Notes: generated from the letters alone by a model not told the origin. A DNA stretch of 64,000 nt from Leidyana gryllorum EB-2025a (GCA_048772705.1 JBLWGC010000043.1:372001-436000), one strand, 5' to 3'. Numbered from the stretch's first letter, positions 11,791 to 22,312 are shown. Program-made: numbers and translations.

Positions 11791-12825
11791 TCAGAAGACC
11801 AATTCCACTCTTCGGAGTCGCTTGACGACTTCTGTGTTTTCGCTTGCTTTGCACTCCATATTCATGGCGAGGACGGCCCAGACCATCAGGAAAGTGACGC
11901 CAGCCGAAAGCAAAAACCAGACAATGCCGTAAACTCTGGCGGAGCCTCCATATTCCTCAGCGATCATCACAGCGTCACTCTTTCCTGTGAATCAGTCAGT
12001 GCCGCTTGGTCGAGGATCTGGGGGGACGCAGTGTCTCACCTTGTTGTTCATTGCTGATTTTGTGGCAGACTGTATCATGAATGACATCATACATTGCATA
12101 ACAAGTGCATAGTGTTCCAATGACCAACAGGCTGATTTGCAGCGGATCGATTTTCGGGCTTCGCTTCTGATCCCAGATCCAGAAGCCAACCATCATTGCA
12201 CCCAACAACCAAATAGACACAGCCAGAATAAAGCCTTTGACGTGCTTACAAGACGTCAAACGCGTATTCTTCATACGCAAGAAAATCGGGGCCAGAACAC
12301 ATAGCGCGATGAAGATGGTCGCACCCACGTACTTGGCTACTCCCCAAACGGCAAATACCATGAAGATACATCCAAAGAAAACCGTTCCGGGGTAGCCCGC
12401 TTGCAGTATTAGCCATCGTTTACCCCCAGTCGTGAGAGTTAGGCCTCCAAATTTCTCGTCAATCTAATGTGGAGAAAGAGATTTAGTAAAGAGGCAGAAT
12501 GTCGCCGGAAGGAGGGGGGTGTTCGTTGTGGGTGCGCACTCGAACGGGTGTTGTCAATGACATGCACCGAGCGACATTGCTCAGTCGGGACGCATTTCGT
12601 GACCGGGCTCAAACGTGGGGAGAGGAGGCTCACCTCGATACCTTTCACCTTTCCCCCAGTAACGATGGCCATGAGAGCGTGACAGCATTCGTGTATGAAA
12701 ACAATGACCAACTTGAGGGGGGCTAGGAGCGTGAAATGGAAGAGGAAAATACTTAAGGTCGCTGCAATGGAGATGGTGGTGATATCCACTATCTGCCTTG
12801 TATTGCAGCAACAGAATTGTGGCAT
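11791..12825 (-). CDS. Peptidase M50B-like membrane metalloprotease
   Basis: Polytopic membrane protein of the M50B-like family (zinc metallopeptidases; many members of this family have no known substrate). Three exons: 12634-12825, 12040-12463, 11791-11984, with introns of 170 and 55 bases. The HExxH zinc motif lies in VFIHECCHALMAIVTGG at the end of the first hydrophobic span. The family's GIE..EGG-like turn is rebuilt across intron 1 (KGIE|IDEKFGGLTLT), followed by a Gly-containing membrane stretch (LQAGYPGTVFFG) and several more TM spans. The last exon adds a final TM (VWFLLSAGVTFLMVWAVLAM). About 270 residues, close to family length. The start ATG at 12825 lies 61 bases from the divergent coiled-coil gene. 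Confidence 0.92.
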
Positions 12826-12886
12826 TGACAAAAGCTAAGAAAAGTCGGGAAGCACGCTTTATGTAACATGTGACCCCACACACGAG
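12826..12886. promoter_or_regulatory. Divergent promoter, M50-like / coiled-coil genes
   Basis: A 61-base gap between two opposed start codons. Any shared promoter must lie in or overlap this interval. No motif is recognised; this is inferred from position. Confidence 0.35.
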
Positions 12887-13970
12887 ATGTCCTCAAGCTC
12901 CACAGGTGGACCAGCCTCAGGAATTGAGGCTGGACTCGAGACTTTGGAGAACAATCTTCAAAGACTCGATGAAGGAGATATTCTTGAACCTATTGACGAC
13001 AAAACTGCTAATGGCGAGGTGCAATGGTTAGGCCAGGAGCCCGCTTATCATGACCTTGAAGTTGTTTCATACACCAAGTACGATGCCCAGGTACGTAGAT
13101 TCCCCCCACCCGACACCAGTGAAACCGTTCCTCTTGCGTAGGAGTGGATGGGCCGTATCAAGAAGTACAAAGTGGAACTCTGTCAACAAGGTGGCCGTGT
13201 TCGACGCTTGGAGTTGGAAGTGAAGAAACTCAAGGAGGAACTCAATGAACAGACTCTGTCAATTGAAGAAGGCCAGAAAGCCATCGAGGAGATCTTTCAG
13301 AGGGTGAACGAGGCTCAAGCGGTGCTTCAGGAAGAGCAGGAACGCAAGCGCAATTTCGATGTCGAGAACAGCACTTTGCAGAGACATCTTTTGGACGGGT
13401 AGGTTTAGTTAGCCTCACGAAAGCTTCCTCCATAACAGCCTTTCTTCACCTCCAGACGGAAAGCCACTGAGCGGATGAACATCCAGAGTACCTACTTTTT
13501 CAACAGAATGCGAGCTTTAGAAGCTGAAAATATGCAAAGCCAACAGCGCTACGAGGCGTGTCTCGGAGAGAAAGAGAGATTGCGGCTTGAAAGAGAGTGG
13601 TTCTTCCGGGAGAGAATTTTCCTGGAGGAGACCACCGCTCAGGAAGAGCGAGATGCGGTGTGGGACGAACTGAAACTGAGATTGGCTAAACTGCGGCACT
13701 CCATGCATCGGGCATGGACCGACGCAAAGGTAGGAACTGAAAAACGGGGGTGTGAATGATGAATGTGACCTGCAGAGAGACGATGTGAGAGGCCAGTTGC
13801 GGGCAGCCAGATGGTCACCCCTTCGGGAAGAATGGTTCGCGAGTCGCAAGCGCATGTACCCTGCCCGGCCAAACGTTGAGTTTGAGCAGTCGGGCGGCAG
13901 TGGCAGTGGACCGCGGGACGAATCCGAAGGACAGACAGCGTCGCAACCCGAAAGCTCATCCAAATCGTGA
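12887..13970 (+). CDS. Coiled-coil protein of unknown function
   Basis: Four exons (12887-13090, 13142-13398, 13456-13729, 13776-13970) join in frame to about 310 residues. After an acidic Ser/Gly-rich N-terminus, residues from about 70 to 240 are a nearly continuous charged coiled coil (RRLELEVKKLKEELNEQ; ALEAENMQSQQRYEACLGEK; LRLEREWFFRERIFLEE). The tail is Ser/Gly/Pro-rich and ends SSSKS. Such proteins are often structural, for example centriolar or flagellar, but nothing in the sequence fixes a role. The four consistent GT..AG introns (36-57 bases) that keep the frame open support a real gene. Confidence 0.75.
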
Positions 13971-14044
13971 ACCAGCTAATTCATACTCGAGTTGTTTGAG
14001 ACACGGAGAAATAGCAATCATTTAGGAGCACATCACCAAATACC

Positions 14045-14374
14045 TCAACGCAAAAGAGGGATAGCAGAATGTGAAGTTGTGTGAGTGTAGATCGGTTGGG
14101 GAAGGTAATTCCGTAGGGCGTCGCGGGAGATCCGTACTTCGAGAGGGACCATGAAAGCGGGCACCAAACTTGTCGAGTATAAGGGAGTAAAACCATGAGG
14201 CCAAGACGATACAGGCGTTGCACCAACCGGGGTGTATTTCGCGCTCGACTCGGCAGTGTAGCTGAAGGATGTGTAAGTTTGGGTGTTAGTGGGCTGGCCG
14301 GGAACAAATGAGCGGGTCATGGGCACAGCACCGTAAGATCGCGCAAGAGGCACAGTGCTGCTCATGGGTCGCAT
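14045..14374 (-). CDS. Small unknown protein, Ser/Thr/Pro/Tyr-rich
   Basis: Single-exon ORF of 109 codons beginning MRPMSSTVPLARSYGAVP. It has no domain, signal peptide or membrane span. It is rich in Ser, Thr, Pro and Tyr, with short spaced motifs (RSYGAVPMTRSF; SFSYTAESSAKYTP). This style is seen in cytoskeleton-associated alveolate proteins, but that is only an impression. It lies between a convergent coiled-coil gene and the divergent PPAN gene, a position where a gene would fit. It may be partial, since no intron was tested. Confidence 0.4.
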   Translation of the reverse strand: MRPMSSTVPLARSYGAVPMTRSFVPGQPTNTQTYTSFSYTAESSAKYTPVGATPVSSWPHGFTPLYSTSLVPAFMVPLEVRISRDALRNYLPQPIYTHTTSHSAIPLLR

Positions 14375-14522
14375 CGATCAAGTAACAGAGAAGAAGGCGC
14401 TTGGTAGTATGAACCCGCGAAGTCACTTGCTGTAAAGAATTGCTTTCAAGGGCTATAGAGTGTGTGCATCGCCCCGGCACACGCGAGATTGGCAATCCCT
14501 GCCTCCCAATTTTTTTAGCGTC

Positions 14523-15644
14523 ATGCCGCGGTCTGGAGGGCGTAGAAAGAAGACCCGCACGCATCGTCCGACAGACGAAGGCAGTGCGCTTGTTCAGCCC
14601 CCCAAGTCGTTCGTCGTACGGAAAGGGAAGACGGTGAAGTCCGTCTCCCAGCTGGCCAAGGATGTGCGAATGATGATGTTGCCATATACGGCCAAGAATC
14701 TGAAGGAGCGGAAATCCAATACCGTCAAGGATTTCGTAGCGGTTGCGAGTCCCCTGGGAGTGACGCACATGTTGGTGCTCTCCCAGAGGACGTCGAATGT
14801 GTATCTGAAGATGGCCAAGTTGTCCAGAGGTCCGACCTTTGTCTTTGAGGTGCTTCAATATAGTTTGATGAGAGACGTGCGAGCCAGTCAGAAAGCTCCC
14901 CGAACTACCATGGCAGACTACGCTAAATCGCCTCTGATGGTGCTGCACGGGTTTAAAACGTCCGCGGCAGCCATGTCAGTAAAAAACGAGGAGGACATGG
15001 AGGAGGCGGCAAATTCGACCTTCAACTGCTCAGCTGAAGCGATCGAGCGAATGAAGGCATATTTCGTGTCAATGTTCCCTTCGATTGATATTCGGGAAGT
15101 AAAGGTAAGGCTATTGTGAGTAAATGTCTCCTCCATGTGGGTTGCGCCAGATTGACCAGGCGTCCAAACGGGTAGTACTGTTTCACCAAGTGGCACCGGG
15201 CGTAGTGGAATTGAGGCAGTACGCTGTCATTCGGGAGTACTCTGGGGTCAACAAGGCTGTGGCTTCGTTGTACCAGCAATCTCGTAGCCTGAAATCGAAG
15301 CGGTTGAACTTAGAGGAGATAGCACAGATGGCTGCTGACGTTAAAAAGGTCAAAGAGGAACCCCTAGACTCGGATCACGAACAGCAACAACAGCCACAAC
15401 AACAGCAACAACCCAAGCTGGAATCTTCGTCGACCATTGAAATTGACAACATGGAAGTCAAATTATCGTAAGTTTCACAGAGTCATTTTCATGAAGCTAA
15501 TATCCATCATCACTCAGATTGACCGAGCTGGGGCCGCGATTGAAATTAAAGTTGGTTAGAATAGAGAGTGGGTGTTGTGGAGGGGAAAGTGAGGAGTTTC
15601 CAGATTACGACAAGATGAAGGGGGAGATGGCGGAAGAAGGATAG
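14523..15644 (+). CDS. PPAN: Brix-domain ribosome biogenesis protein PPAN/SSF1
   Basis: Nucleolar factor for large-subunit (27S pre-rRNA) processing. Three exons: 14523-15104, 15151-15467, 15518-15644. The Brix domain occupies most of the protein: the N-terminal KSFVVRKGK, the SSF-typical LAKDVRMMMLPYTAKNLKER, and GVTHMLVLSQ. The C-terminal sigma70-like Brix signature LTELGPRLKLKLVRIESG is completed by the last intron. A poly-Gln segment (EQQQQPQQQQQ) sits in a charged linker before it. The Lys/Arg-rich start (MPRSGGRRKKTRTHR) resembles yeast Ssf1 and human PPAN. The protein is shorter than human PPAN, ending soon after the Brix domain. Confidence 0.95.
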
Positions 15645-15734
15645 ATTGATCTTGAGCAGCGAGCAGCGTCCTGTACAGGGCTGAACGCCCAATGGGTGCT
15701 TGAGGAAGGAGTTCTTTAGTTTATATCAAATACA

Positions 15735-17366
15735 TCATTGCTCGTTCGAGAGACCAAAGTATCTGCGAGGTAGTAGCCTCTCGTCCAAGAAGAGCAGTAT
15801 GACATAAAACAGACCAAAAGTACCTAGTACACCTACTCCGACGCCGATGTAGGACTCCAACGGTGTGTGGTAAAATGCGGCCGTAGCGAAAGCGGCGTAG
15901 ATCATTAGACTGATGATGACGAGGTCAGCTAACGTTAGGGCATAGAGCATCACGCTGCCCATCAGCGCTGGACTTTCAAACTCCGTCGTGGGGACCAGTG
16001 GGTCTCGTCTCTTGCCTTTGGACATTCGTCGAAATCGCCACAGGCAATATAGCTCCGTTGATATGACGAAGCAGAGCATAGTATACAGGACGATATGATC
16101 GCTGAAGTCCACTACTTCTGCCCCGGATCGATCAAACTCCCGCAGGAAAGCTTGGACTCCGGGGAAGCGCTCGATCGCTCCGAGCAAGCTGTAGAGAACC
16201 AGCGCTCGCCAGATCCCCCAGGCCACATACGTGAGTAGACGGGGTACGTGGATGACGAACCATGACTGAGCGGTATAGAGTGAATGACACCAGGTCACCA
16301 GGATGATGAAAATGGTCCAGAGTGGGTTGCGCACAAGGCGTTCCAGTACGGCTTCTAAGGGATAGTTGGGAGTGATCAATCCATTTGACCGATCCACCAG
16401 TGGCGACAGCGATCCCTCGAGGTCTTCTTTCCAATATACGCAGATCCGTTGGAGCTTCTTACTCTTCAATGGTTGAAACTGCAGCAAGGTGAAATTCTTT
16501 GGCGTCTGAATGAAGCCTTGAAGATCACAGCTGACTTCTTCGTCCGCTACTGGCAATGGTGGCTTGTAGAGACAACTTGACATTTCGGACTCCGCCGACA
16601 GCTGAGGCACTCCGTCCCACCGGAGAGAAGAGCACAGCAGGACCTCCGAGAAGGCCGCGAGGGCGTAATTCTGATCCTGTTTGCGCCTCTGGCGGTAGGC
16701 TCGCTTGTCGTCTCCCAGGACGTAGAAGCTCCAATGGCGGTTTTCATGCATCAAGGGACCAACAGCGTCGCGCACAGCAGCCCCAGCCACTACGTGCGGA
16801 GTGTCGAGTAATCGCTTGGCAATATCAAAGTCCAGGCCAACTCCTTGTTCGATACCCGGATAGCTTATACGATGTAAGCGAGGCGAAAGAACGCTCCATT
16901 TCCGCTGACTGAAGGTCGAGCCCAAGAATACGGCCCACCAGAGCAGCAGGATAACAACCAAATGGAGTCTCAAAAGATGACCCCAGGGACTGTTCCATAT
17001 TGATTTTCTGACAGTAGTAGTCGTCGAATTTTGTCTTGCACTCGATGGGGCTTCGGTAGACGAGACGGCCCATGTTGCCGAAGCTGAACTCGCCCGTCGA
17101 CGATACGTGCCGAAATCAGATACAGAATTGGAATGAAAATGGCATCGCTGGTCAAGATTTGGGCTGGTCAAGACAGAGTGCGACCGCGAAAGCCATGGTC
17201 GTGGACTGTCGGAAAGCCGACCAGTACTCACTTCTGGGACGGCTGCTGGCTCGTGGACCGTCGTTGGCGCTCTCCAATGAGACACAGGGTCTTCCAATGA
17301 CAACGGTTCGGCTAGCAGATGATTCCTGTCAGTTAGAGCATCTGCAAATTTTAGTTGCCCCTCCAT
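15735..17366 (-). CDS. Polytopic membrane protein of unknown function
   Basis: Uninterrupted 543-codon ORF; I do not recognise the family. A polar Ser-rich N-terminus of about 130 residues is followed by TM1 (HLLRLHLVVILLLWWAVFLG). A loop of about 180 residues contains several Cys (CSSLRW, MSSCLY, VSCDLQ, RICVYW), likely lumenal or extracellular. Five more TM spans come between residues 340 and 530, ending LLPRRYFGLSNEQ. This topology suggests a receptor or transporter-like protein but shows no signature motif. It is the last gene of a tight minus-strand cluster: its ATG lies 29 bases after the CPW-WPC stop, with a GATAG acceptor-like site 3 bases before the ATG. Confidence 0.75.
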   Translation of the reverse strand: MEGQLKFADALTDRNHLLAEPLSLEDPVSHWRAPTTVHEPAAVPEVSTGRLSDSPRPWLSRSHSVLTSPNLDQRCHFHSNSVSDFGTYRRRASSASATWAVSSTEAPSSARQNSTTTTVRKSIWNSPWGHLLRLHLVVILLLWWAVFLGSTFSQRKWSVLSPRLHRISYPGIEQGVGLDFDIAKRLLDTPHVVAGAAVRDAVGPLMHENRHWSFYVLGDDKRAYRQRRKQDQNYALAAFSEVLLCSSLRWDGVPQLSAESEMSSCLYKPPLPVADEEVSCDLQGFIQTPKNFTLLQFQPLKSKKLQRICVYWKEDLEGSLSPLVDRSNGLITPNYPLEAVLERLVRNPLWTIFIILVTWCHSLYTAQSWFVIHVPRLLTYVAWGIWRALVLYSLLGAIERFPGVQAFLREFDRSGAEVVDFSDHIVLYTMLCFVISTELYCLWRFRRMSKGKRRDPLVPTTEFESPALMGSVMLYALTLADLVIISLMIYAAFATAAFYHTPLESYIGVGVGVLGTFGLFYVILLFLDERLLPRRYFGLSNEQ

Positions 17367-17395
17367 CGACTATCATTCTCGCCCCAAAATATTCA

Positions 17396-18610
17396 CTACT
17401 CCAAAAGTGGAGGCCCTGACGGTGCACCCAATATTCGGTCGCCCAATACGCGATTCTTCCAGTCCTTTCTGCTGCCAAACCCGCTGCCAACCCAGAACCC
17501 CTCGGGCCAGTTAGACGCTGATTTGTACTTCATGGCTGTCACCAACGCTTCCTGATCCACCACTTGACGACAAGGCATCCGCGTTTTACATTCCTGAAAG
17601 AATTTGTTCCGCAACATGGCACTTTGGCCCCTGAAATTCGGCCCCGTCGTAGCACAACTGCCGCCTGGAGCCGCTGCTGCTCGTGCATCTCGACAACTAC
17701 CATCGTGGGGGTTCAAAACGTAATCAACCGGACAATCGGCGTCCAAGTCCTGTTCACAAGTCTCAGCGCCCTCTTCCAGATTGCAGCTGAATGCAGCTGA
17801 AACAACGGGGGTGCCAGTCATCTCCTCGCGTCCTCTTTCTCTCTCTCACCGTTACAGATCGTAGCAAAAACCTCCTTTCTCGCTGGATCCAGGCCTCCCA
17901 GATCATAAGTGCCTTGGCAGGGACCACTTGAGTGACTTTGTCATGGCGGCCGAGAGAACCAAATATAGACTCACTGATACGACATTGGTGCCATACAAAC
18001 CTCGCGAGACCCAGAATGGATGATTTCCCACCCCTTTGGGCACTGATGAAGCGAAATGAAGTGAAGATGGTGCAGCAGACGGGCCGGCGGCCTCACTGGT
18101 AGTGTGAACTGCTGGGAAGATTTTGCATCGCACATTGATTTAGCACACGGGAAAGACGCTCGGCACTGTTCACTCTGACGGATTGTGTCGGAGCGAAAGT
18201 CCGTTATGACACTGCAGGGGCCCGTGTAAGACTCGAATGCGTGGCACAGACCACTGGGCAGTTGTTGCCAGCCTGTGGGACAGGGGGCTCGCCAGTTCCG
18301 ACTACACAACCAGTCGACGGGCGCTGGAGATGGGTGACGGAGGGTGTCATTTAACTCCTCAGCGTCCATCAGGGCCTCCAGACTGCCCGAGAGGAGTAGA
18401 GTGGCTGGCAATCACACCTTACAGATCGGGCGGGGGCAGAGGCGCTTGATTGAGAAGATCTGCCTCGTCATCAGGTGTGGCTGATCGCAAAGCATCGGCT
18501 AGTTCGTCTTCCATTGCTATCTCGGAGTCAATGGGCTGGTCAGACTCGTCGTCGTCATCAGCTGTTGCTGTCCACAGTTTGATCACCAAAAGTGCGAACA
18601 CACATCTCAT
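17396..18610 (-). CDS. Secreted CPW-WPC domain protein
   Basis: Secretory cysteine-rich protein. It starts with a signal peptide (MRCVFALLVIKLWTATA), then a short acidic stretch. Five exons, the first 18423-18610; small introns rebuild the frame, for example ICN|AAFSC. Three CPW-WPC-type modules follow: PCPTGW..GPC..SFPC, CPKGW..GPC..AFSC and CPVDYV..GSC..RMPC. The opening Cys-Pro and the central and final Cys are kept. The Trp of the closing WPC is replaced in all three by Phe, Phe and Met. No TM span or GPI-like tail is seen, so secretion or association with a partner is expected. It starts 6 bases after the glutaredoxin stop and ends 29 bases before the next ATG. Exact inner exon ends are my inference. 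Confidence 0.85.
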
Positions 18611-18616
18611 AGAAAG

Positions 18617-19703
18617 CTAGTTGAAATCCAGCCAGGTCTCGGCAGGCAATGCGGCAGTTTGATATTTGTCCTATGATCAATAGATGTGTTAGGGGAGACG
18701 CAGGTCTCACCTTGAGGTATCTGACAATTTCACTGCTTTCAAACATTCCGACTTTGCCGTTGGGGTCATACAGATAGGGGATTTTGATGAAACCCAAACG
18801 CTTGCGCAGGGCACTGATGTCCTTCTCGTGCTCTTTCAGAAATTCCTTTCTCTTGCCGACAGAGCCCATCGGTACATTATGTAACAAGTAAGGCAGTTCC
18901 CTGACGAGTTGAGAAAGATGGATCGGGCACGGCCACGGCGGTCTGCTGCACTTACAAGACACAAAGAGTTTCACGGACGCGACGGCAGGGCCCGGACGAT
19001 TCATGTCCCCACAGTTCGAGAGGCTGTTCGGCAATGCGAGCGGGTGCTCTCATCCATCCCATATCGAGTGACGGGCCTGGAAAGGGTTGTGATGGGACGA
19101 CGGCGGGTCGACATTGAACGAGCTTACGGAGGAATATGGTCAGCCACATACTGATGTCCAACCACGGCTGGCTGAAGGCAATGCGGTAGTTGAGGGGCGC
19201 TTTGGCGTGCTCTCCATACGTCTTCCACAAATAGGCCATGATTTCGTTGGAGTGGTACATCTTTTGGTTTGTGTTAGCTGCATTGGGGGTTTGGGGGAGA
19301 TCAGAAGGTATTGTCGTCGCTTACGATCAACTAAGAATGGGAACATTGCCGTTCCACCGTCTTTCTTCACTTCTGGGCGGAACCTGGAATTCAGACACTT
19401 GCCGTATCCGTTGAAGGTTTCACGTGGGCAGGGATAACACTCATAGTCGATATCCAAGACAGCCAGGGTCTCGCGAACCCGACGACAGTAGGGACAACCT
19501 TCATACTCGTAGAGCCTCAGGGGCTTTTCGGGCCGGTTGCATTTCTCAATGCCTTGAGCCACCTTGCGGCCTGGGGCCAATCGCACCAAGTCGACGAGTG
19601 CGAGTGTTAAGAGGTCTATGAAAGCATATAGCCACGGCAGGTAGGTTCGGAGTGCTTGGTAGAAGCAGTCTACACTGTAGTAGACAAACTTGGAGTATCC
19701 CAT
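18617..19703 (-). CDS. Double glutaredoxin/GST-N-like protein, membrane-associated
   Basis: Two tandem thioredoxin-fold (glutaredoxin/GST-N-like) modules. The N-terminus contains hydrophobic stretches (YLPWLYAFIDLLTLALVDL) that could anchor it in a membrane. Module 1 has EYEGCPYCRRVRETL with a CPYC redox motif, then MFPFLVDPN and SNEIMAYLWKTYG, the glutathione-binding pattern. Module 2 has WGHESSGPCRRVRETL (one Cys of the pair lost), KIPYLYDPNGKVGMFES and EIVRYLK. Introns fall at matching places in the two halves, as expected of an internal duplication. The protein ends LPAETWLDFN. Plant chloroplast proteins with two GST-N-like modules have similar architecture. It sits 61 bases after the spermidine synthase stop and 6 bases before the CPW-WPC ATG. 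Confidence 0.88.
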
Positions 19704-19764
19704 GTTACTACTGGACGGATTGATTCGTTTTTTGGGGAGACAGTGCTAGTCTGGAAGGTTTCAA

Positions 19765-20904
19765 TTAGTGTGCATTGGTGCGCTTATCAGTGGTAGCTCT
19801 GGGCAAACCCTTGTAGAAAAACCGGGGTTTGGCGAAGCTCCCAGCATGAATCTCAGGCGAGTAATAATTGAGAGTTTCCGACATCTCGTCAATTTCGGCA
19901 CTACGTTCTGCTGCGATAGCCCGGATGCTCTTCGGCCCCTTGGATCCGGTCACAAACCCAATCAAACCGCAAGGGTACACGGGAATAGAGATGTTGTAGT
20001 AGTCAACCGAGTCGAAAATGGCTTTGCACGCCTCCAGGCTCTTGCCAATCGTCGTCGGATGCAGCCACATGCATTCACCCTGGAACACAGCGAAACCCGA
20101 CGGGGTGAGAGCCTTGTGCACCTTCTGGTAGAACTCGGGCTGGAACAGAGGCTGGTTGGGACCGATGGGATCACTGGAGTCGCAGATGATCACATCGTAG
20201 TATCCTTCCAAATTGTTCCGAGACAAATAAGCATTGCCGCACTCGTGCTTCACAATAACTCTTGAGTCGTCCAGAGCACATGCGATGCCATCGAAATACT
20301 CGCGACTCAGCTCCGTCACGCGTCTGTCAATCTCCACGAGGTGAACCTCTTCGACGGTCTTGTGCTTCAGAGCCTCTGAGGGGGACGACAAGTTGTGGTC
20401 ATTCACCGTGGTGGGAGGGCGGCAAATTGGGAGACAGCGGGGCTAAACGACCATTTGGGTTTTGAATCAATCAGCCAATTAGCCGTTGCAGGACGGACGA
20501 TCTGAGACGTTTTCGGTGGCTTACCGCGAACAATGCCTCCATCACCGCCTCCGATGACCAAAACTCTCTTGGGGTTAGGGTGTGCAGCGAGAGGAACGTG
20601 GGCCATCATCTCGTGATAGGCAAACTCGTCAGCCTCAGTGTTCTGGAAGACATCGTCCAGTACCATCAAGTTGCCAAAGTCAGTGGTCTCATAAATCTTG
20701 ATGTTTTGATAGGGAGTAGTTTCGTTGTGTAGAAGCCGCTTGATTCTGAAGCAGTGGCGCAGGCCGACGGCCTCGAAGTCGCTTCCCTCCGACACCCACT
20801 CGTAGTCTACGCGAGATACGTCAGATCAACGGGTTGTTACATTGTTACATACCGTCCTTGGCGGCATGCCCGGAGGCCGAGATAGTGTTAGAGGCTGTAC
20901 TCAT
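19765..20904 (-). CDS. SRM: Spermidine synthase
   Basis: Transfers the aminopropyl group of decarboxylated S-adenosylmethionine to putrescine. Three exons: 20853-20904, 20525-20806 and 19765-20375. The last intron is about 149 bases; its removal rebuilds [27 protein letters not shown], the nucleotide-binding core. Other marks are [20 protein letters not shown] (catalytic Asp region), FQGECMWLH and [10 protein letters not shown]. An ATG seen inside the intron (MNDHNLSS) is not a real start. The 5' end has a strong pyrimidine tract and CAG 12 bases before the ATG. It lies third in strand order behind the CDK and a 37-base gap. Confidence 0.97.
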
Positions 20905-20916
20905 GATTTCAGTTCG

Positions 20917-20934
20917 CTGGAAGGAAAAATTTTA
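20917..20934 (-). other. Intergenic 3' splice-site-like sequence, likely trans-splice acceptor
   Basis: Between the CDK stop and the spermidine synthase ATG the minus strand reads a T/C-rich run ending TTTTTCCTTCCAG, 12 bases before the ATG. The whole gap is 37 bases, too short for a conventional promoter plus leader intron. An AG acceptor used by a spliced leader explains it best. This is an inference; no leader RNA gene was found. Confidence 0.5.
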
Positions 20935-20941
20935 AACGAAA

Positions 20942-22312
20942 TCAACTCGTCCAGTCTGTTTTGTAGACATCATTGAACCACGGATGATTCAACATTTCCT
21001 CAGCAGTACAACGACACTCCGGCGCGTAGGCCAGCAGCCTGTAGCGATTATCACGTAGATCACAGACGAAATGTTGACTTACTTGTCCAACAAGTCCTTG
21101 GCATCGTCCCCAATGCACTCGTCTGTCCGAAGATGATCGAACCGGTCCGAACGCCGCCTCCAGCGAGGCCACTGGGCTTGGAAGCTCGGCAAACCGCCCA
21201 ATCCCGGCCAGTCCTCCTCTGTTGGTGTGCCCATCATCTGAAAGGTCTTGAAGAGAGTCTCCATCTCCGAGTCCCCAGCGAATATTGGCCGACCATACAG
21301 CAGCTCTAGCATAATGCATCCAAGAGACCACATATCGATGCTGGTAGTGTAGTGCTCAAACCCTAGAACTATCTCAGGCGCTCGGTACCACAACGTTACC
21401 ACCTCGTGTGTGAGAGGACGGACCGGAAGAGGGTAGATGCGAGCCAATCCGAAATCAGCAATCTTCACCTCGAGACACTGCAATATGACCGCCACAGCAT
21501 AGTCCGATATCTGACCCGATCTATCCACACCATTATCAATGACAGCCAGAATGTCGTCTGTTGTCCAGGTCGGATCAAGATGGCCAGCATACTGGAGCTC
21601 AGCCGGGAGTCCATGGTTATCCCATGTCGTGTCGGGGATCCGAAAGTCCACCAACACATTGCTTGGCTTCATATCTCGATGCATCTGACACGATCGCAAT
21701 GTGATGGCCCGAACAAAAACGACAAACTTACGATCTGACGCTCGTGGCAGAATGCCAGGCCTTTGGCCATCTGGTACATAATCATCTTGACAACCGGCAG
21801 AGGTAAGCGACGCTTAGGGAAGCGTTTGGTAAACTTGCGAAGGTCGCACTCGTGATAGTCAAACTCCAACAAGAGCAGCGGGAGCCCCCGAGGGCCCATC
21901 TGAGGTTCCACGAATATACTGTTCAGGGATACGATGTTTGGGTGCGATAGGCATCTGCAGGACAACAAGAGTATGACCCCCAGCCTGAGAGGACTGCTTA
22001 CTTCAGTAGCTTGATTTCGCGTAGAGAGGTAGCAGGAAGTCCATCATCAGGATTGTTGGTTCTTATCTTCTTCAGAGCTACGATGCGGCCTGTTGCGTGC
22101 TCCAGCGCTCGATAAACCACCCCATAAGTTCCCTCTCCAATGATCTGGAGCAGCTGATACTTGTCGCGATGGTTCTTGAAACTCGCTGGTGCCACTTCAG
22201 CCGACACAACACCTTGGTCAGTCGTCAGGACCTGGACCGGTGCCTGTGGATAAGCTGATGACCGGCATCGTTTCCGATTAGCAGAAGCCCGATCCATGGT
22301 GATGGAGCCCAT
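20942..22312 (-). CDS. Cyclin-dependent protein kinase (CMGC/CDK)
   Basis: Ser/Thr kinase of the CDK group. From ATG 22312, a 45-residue polar extension is followed by [12 protein letters not shown] (glycine loop), VALKKI (Lys) and the cyclin-binding helix as [12 protein letters not shown] in place of PSTAIRE. Then come MHRDMKPSN (catalytic loop), KIADFGLAR, the activation segment [26 protein letters not shown] and [14 protein letters not shown]. Introns lie at LLK|C, RQI|M and LDK|L. Unusually, some 60 residues lie between the catalytic loop and DFG. They could be a real insertion or an unspliced in-frame intron ending at TTGCAG. A cyclin partner is expected; the CDK subtype is not clear. 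It heads a five-gene minus cluster. Confidence 0.94.

Noticed and set aside
20376-20524. Open frame with an ATG (MNDHNLSS) upstream of EALKHK
   Set aside because: Splicing GCG|GT to TCAG|AG rebuilds the invariant GGGDGG..REALKHK core, so this segment is an intron of spermidine synthase.
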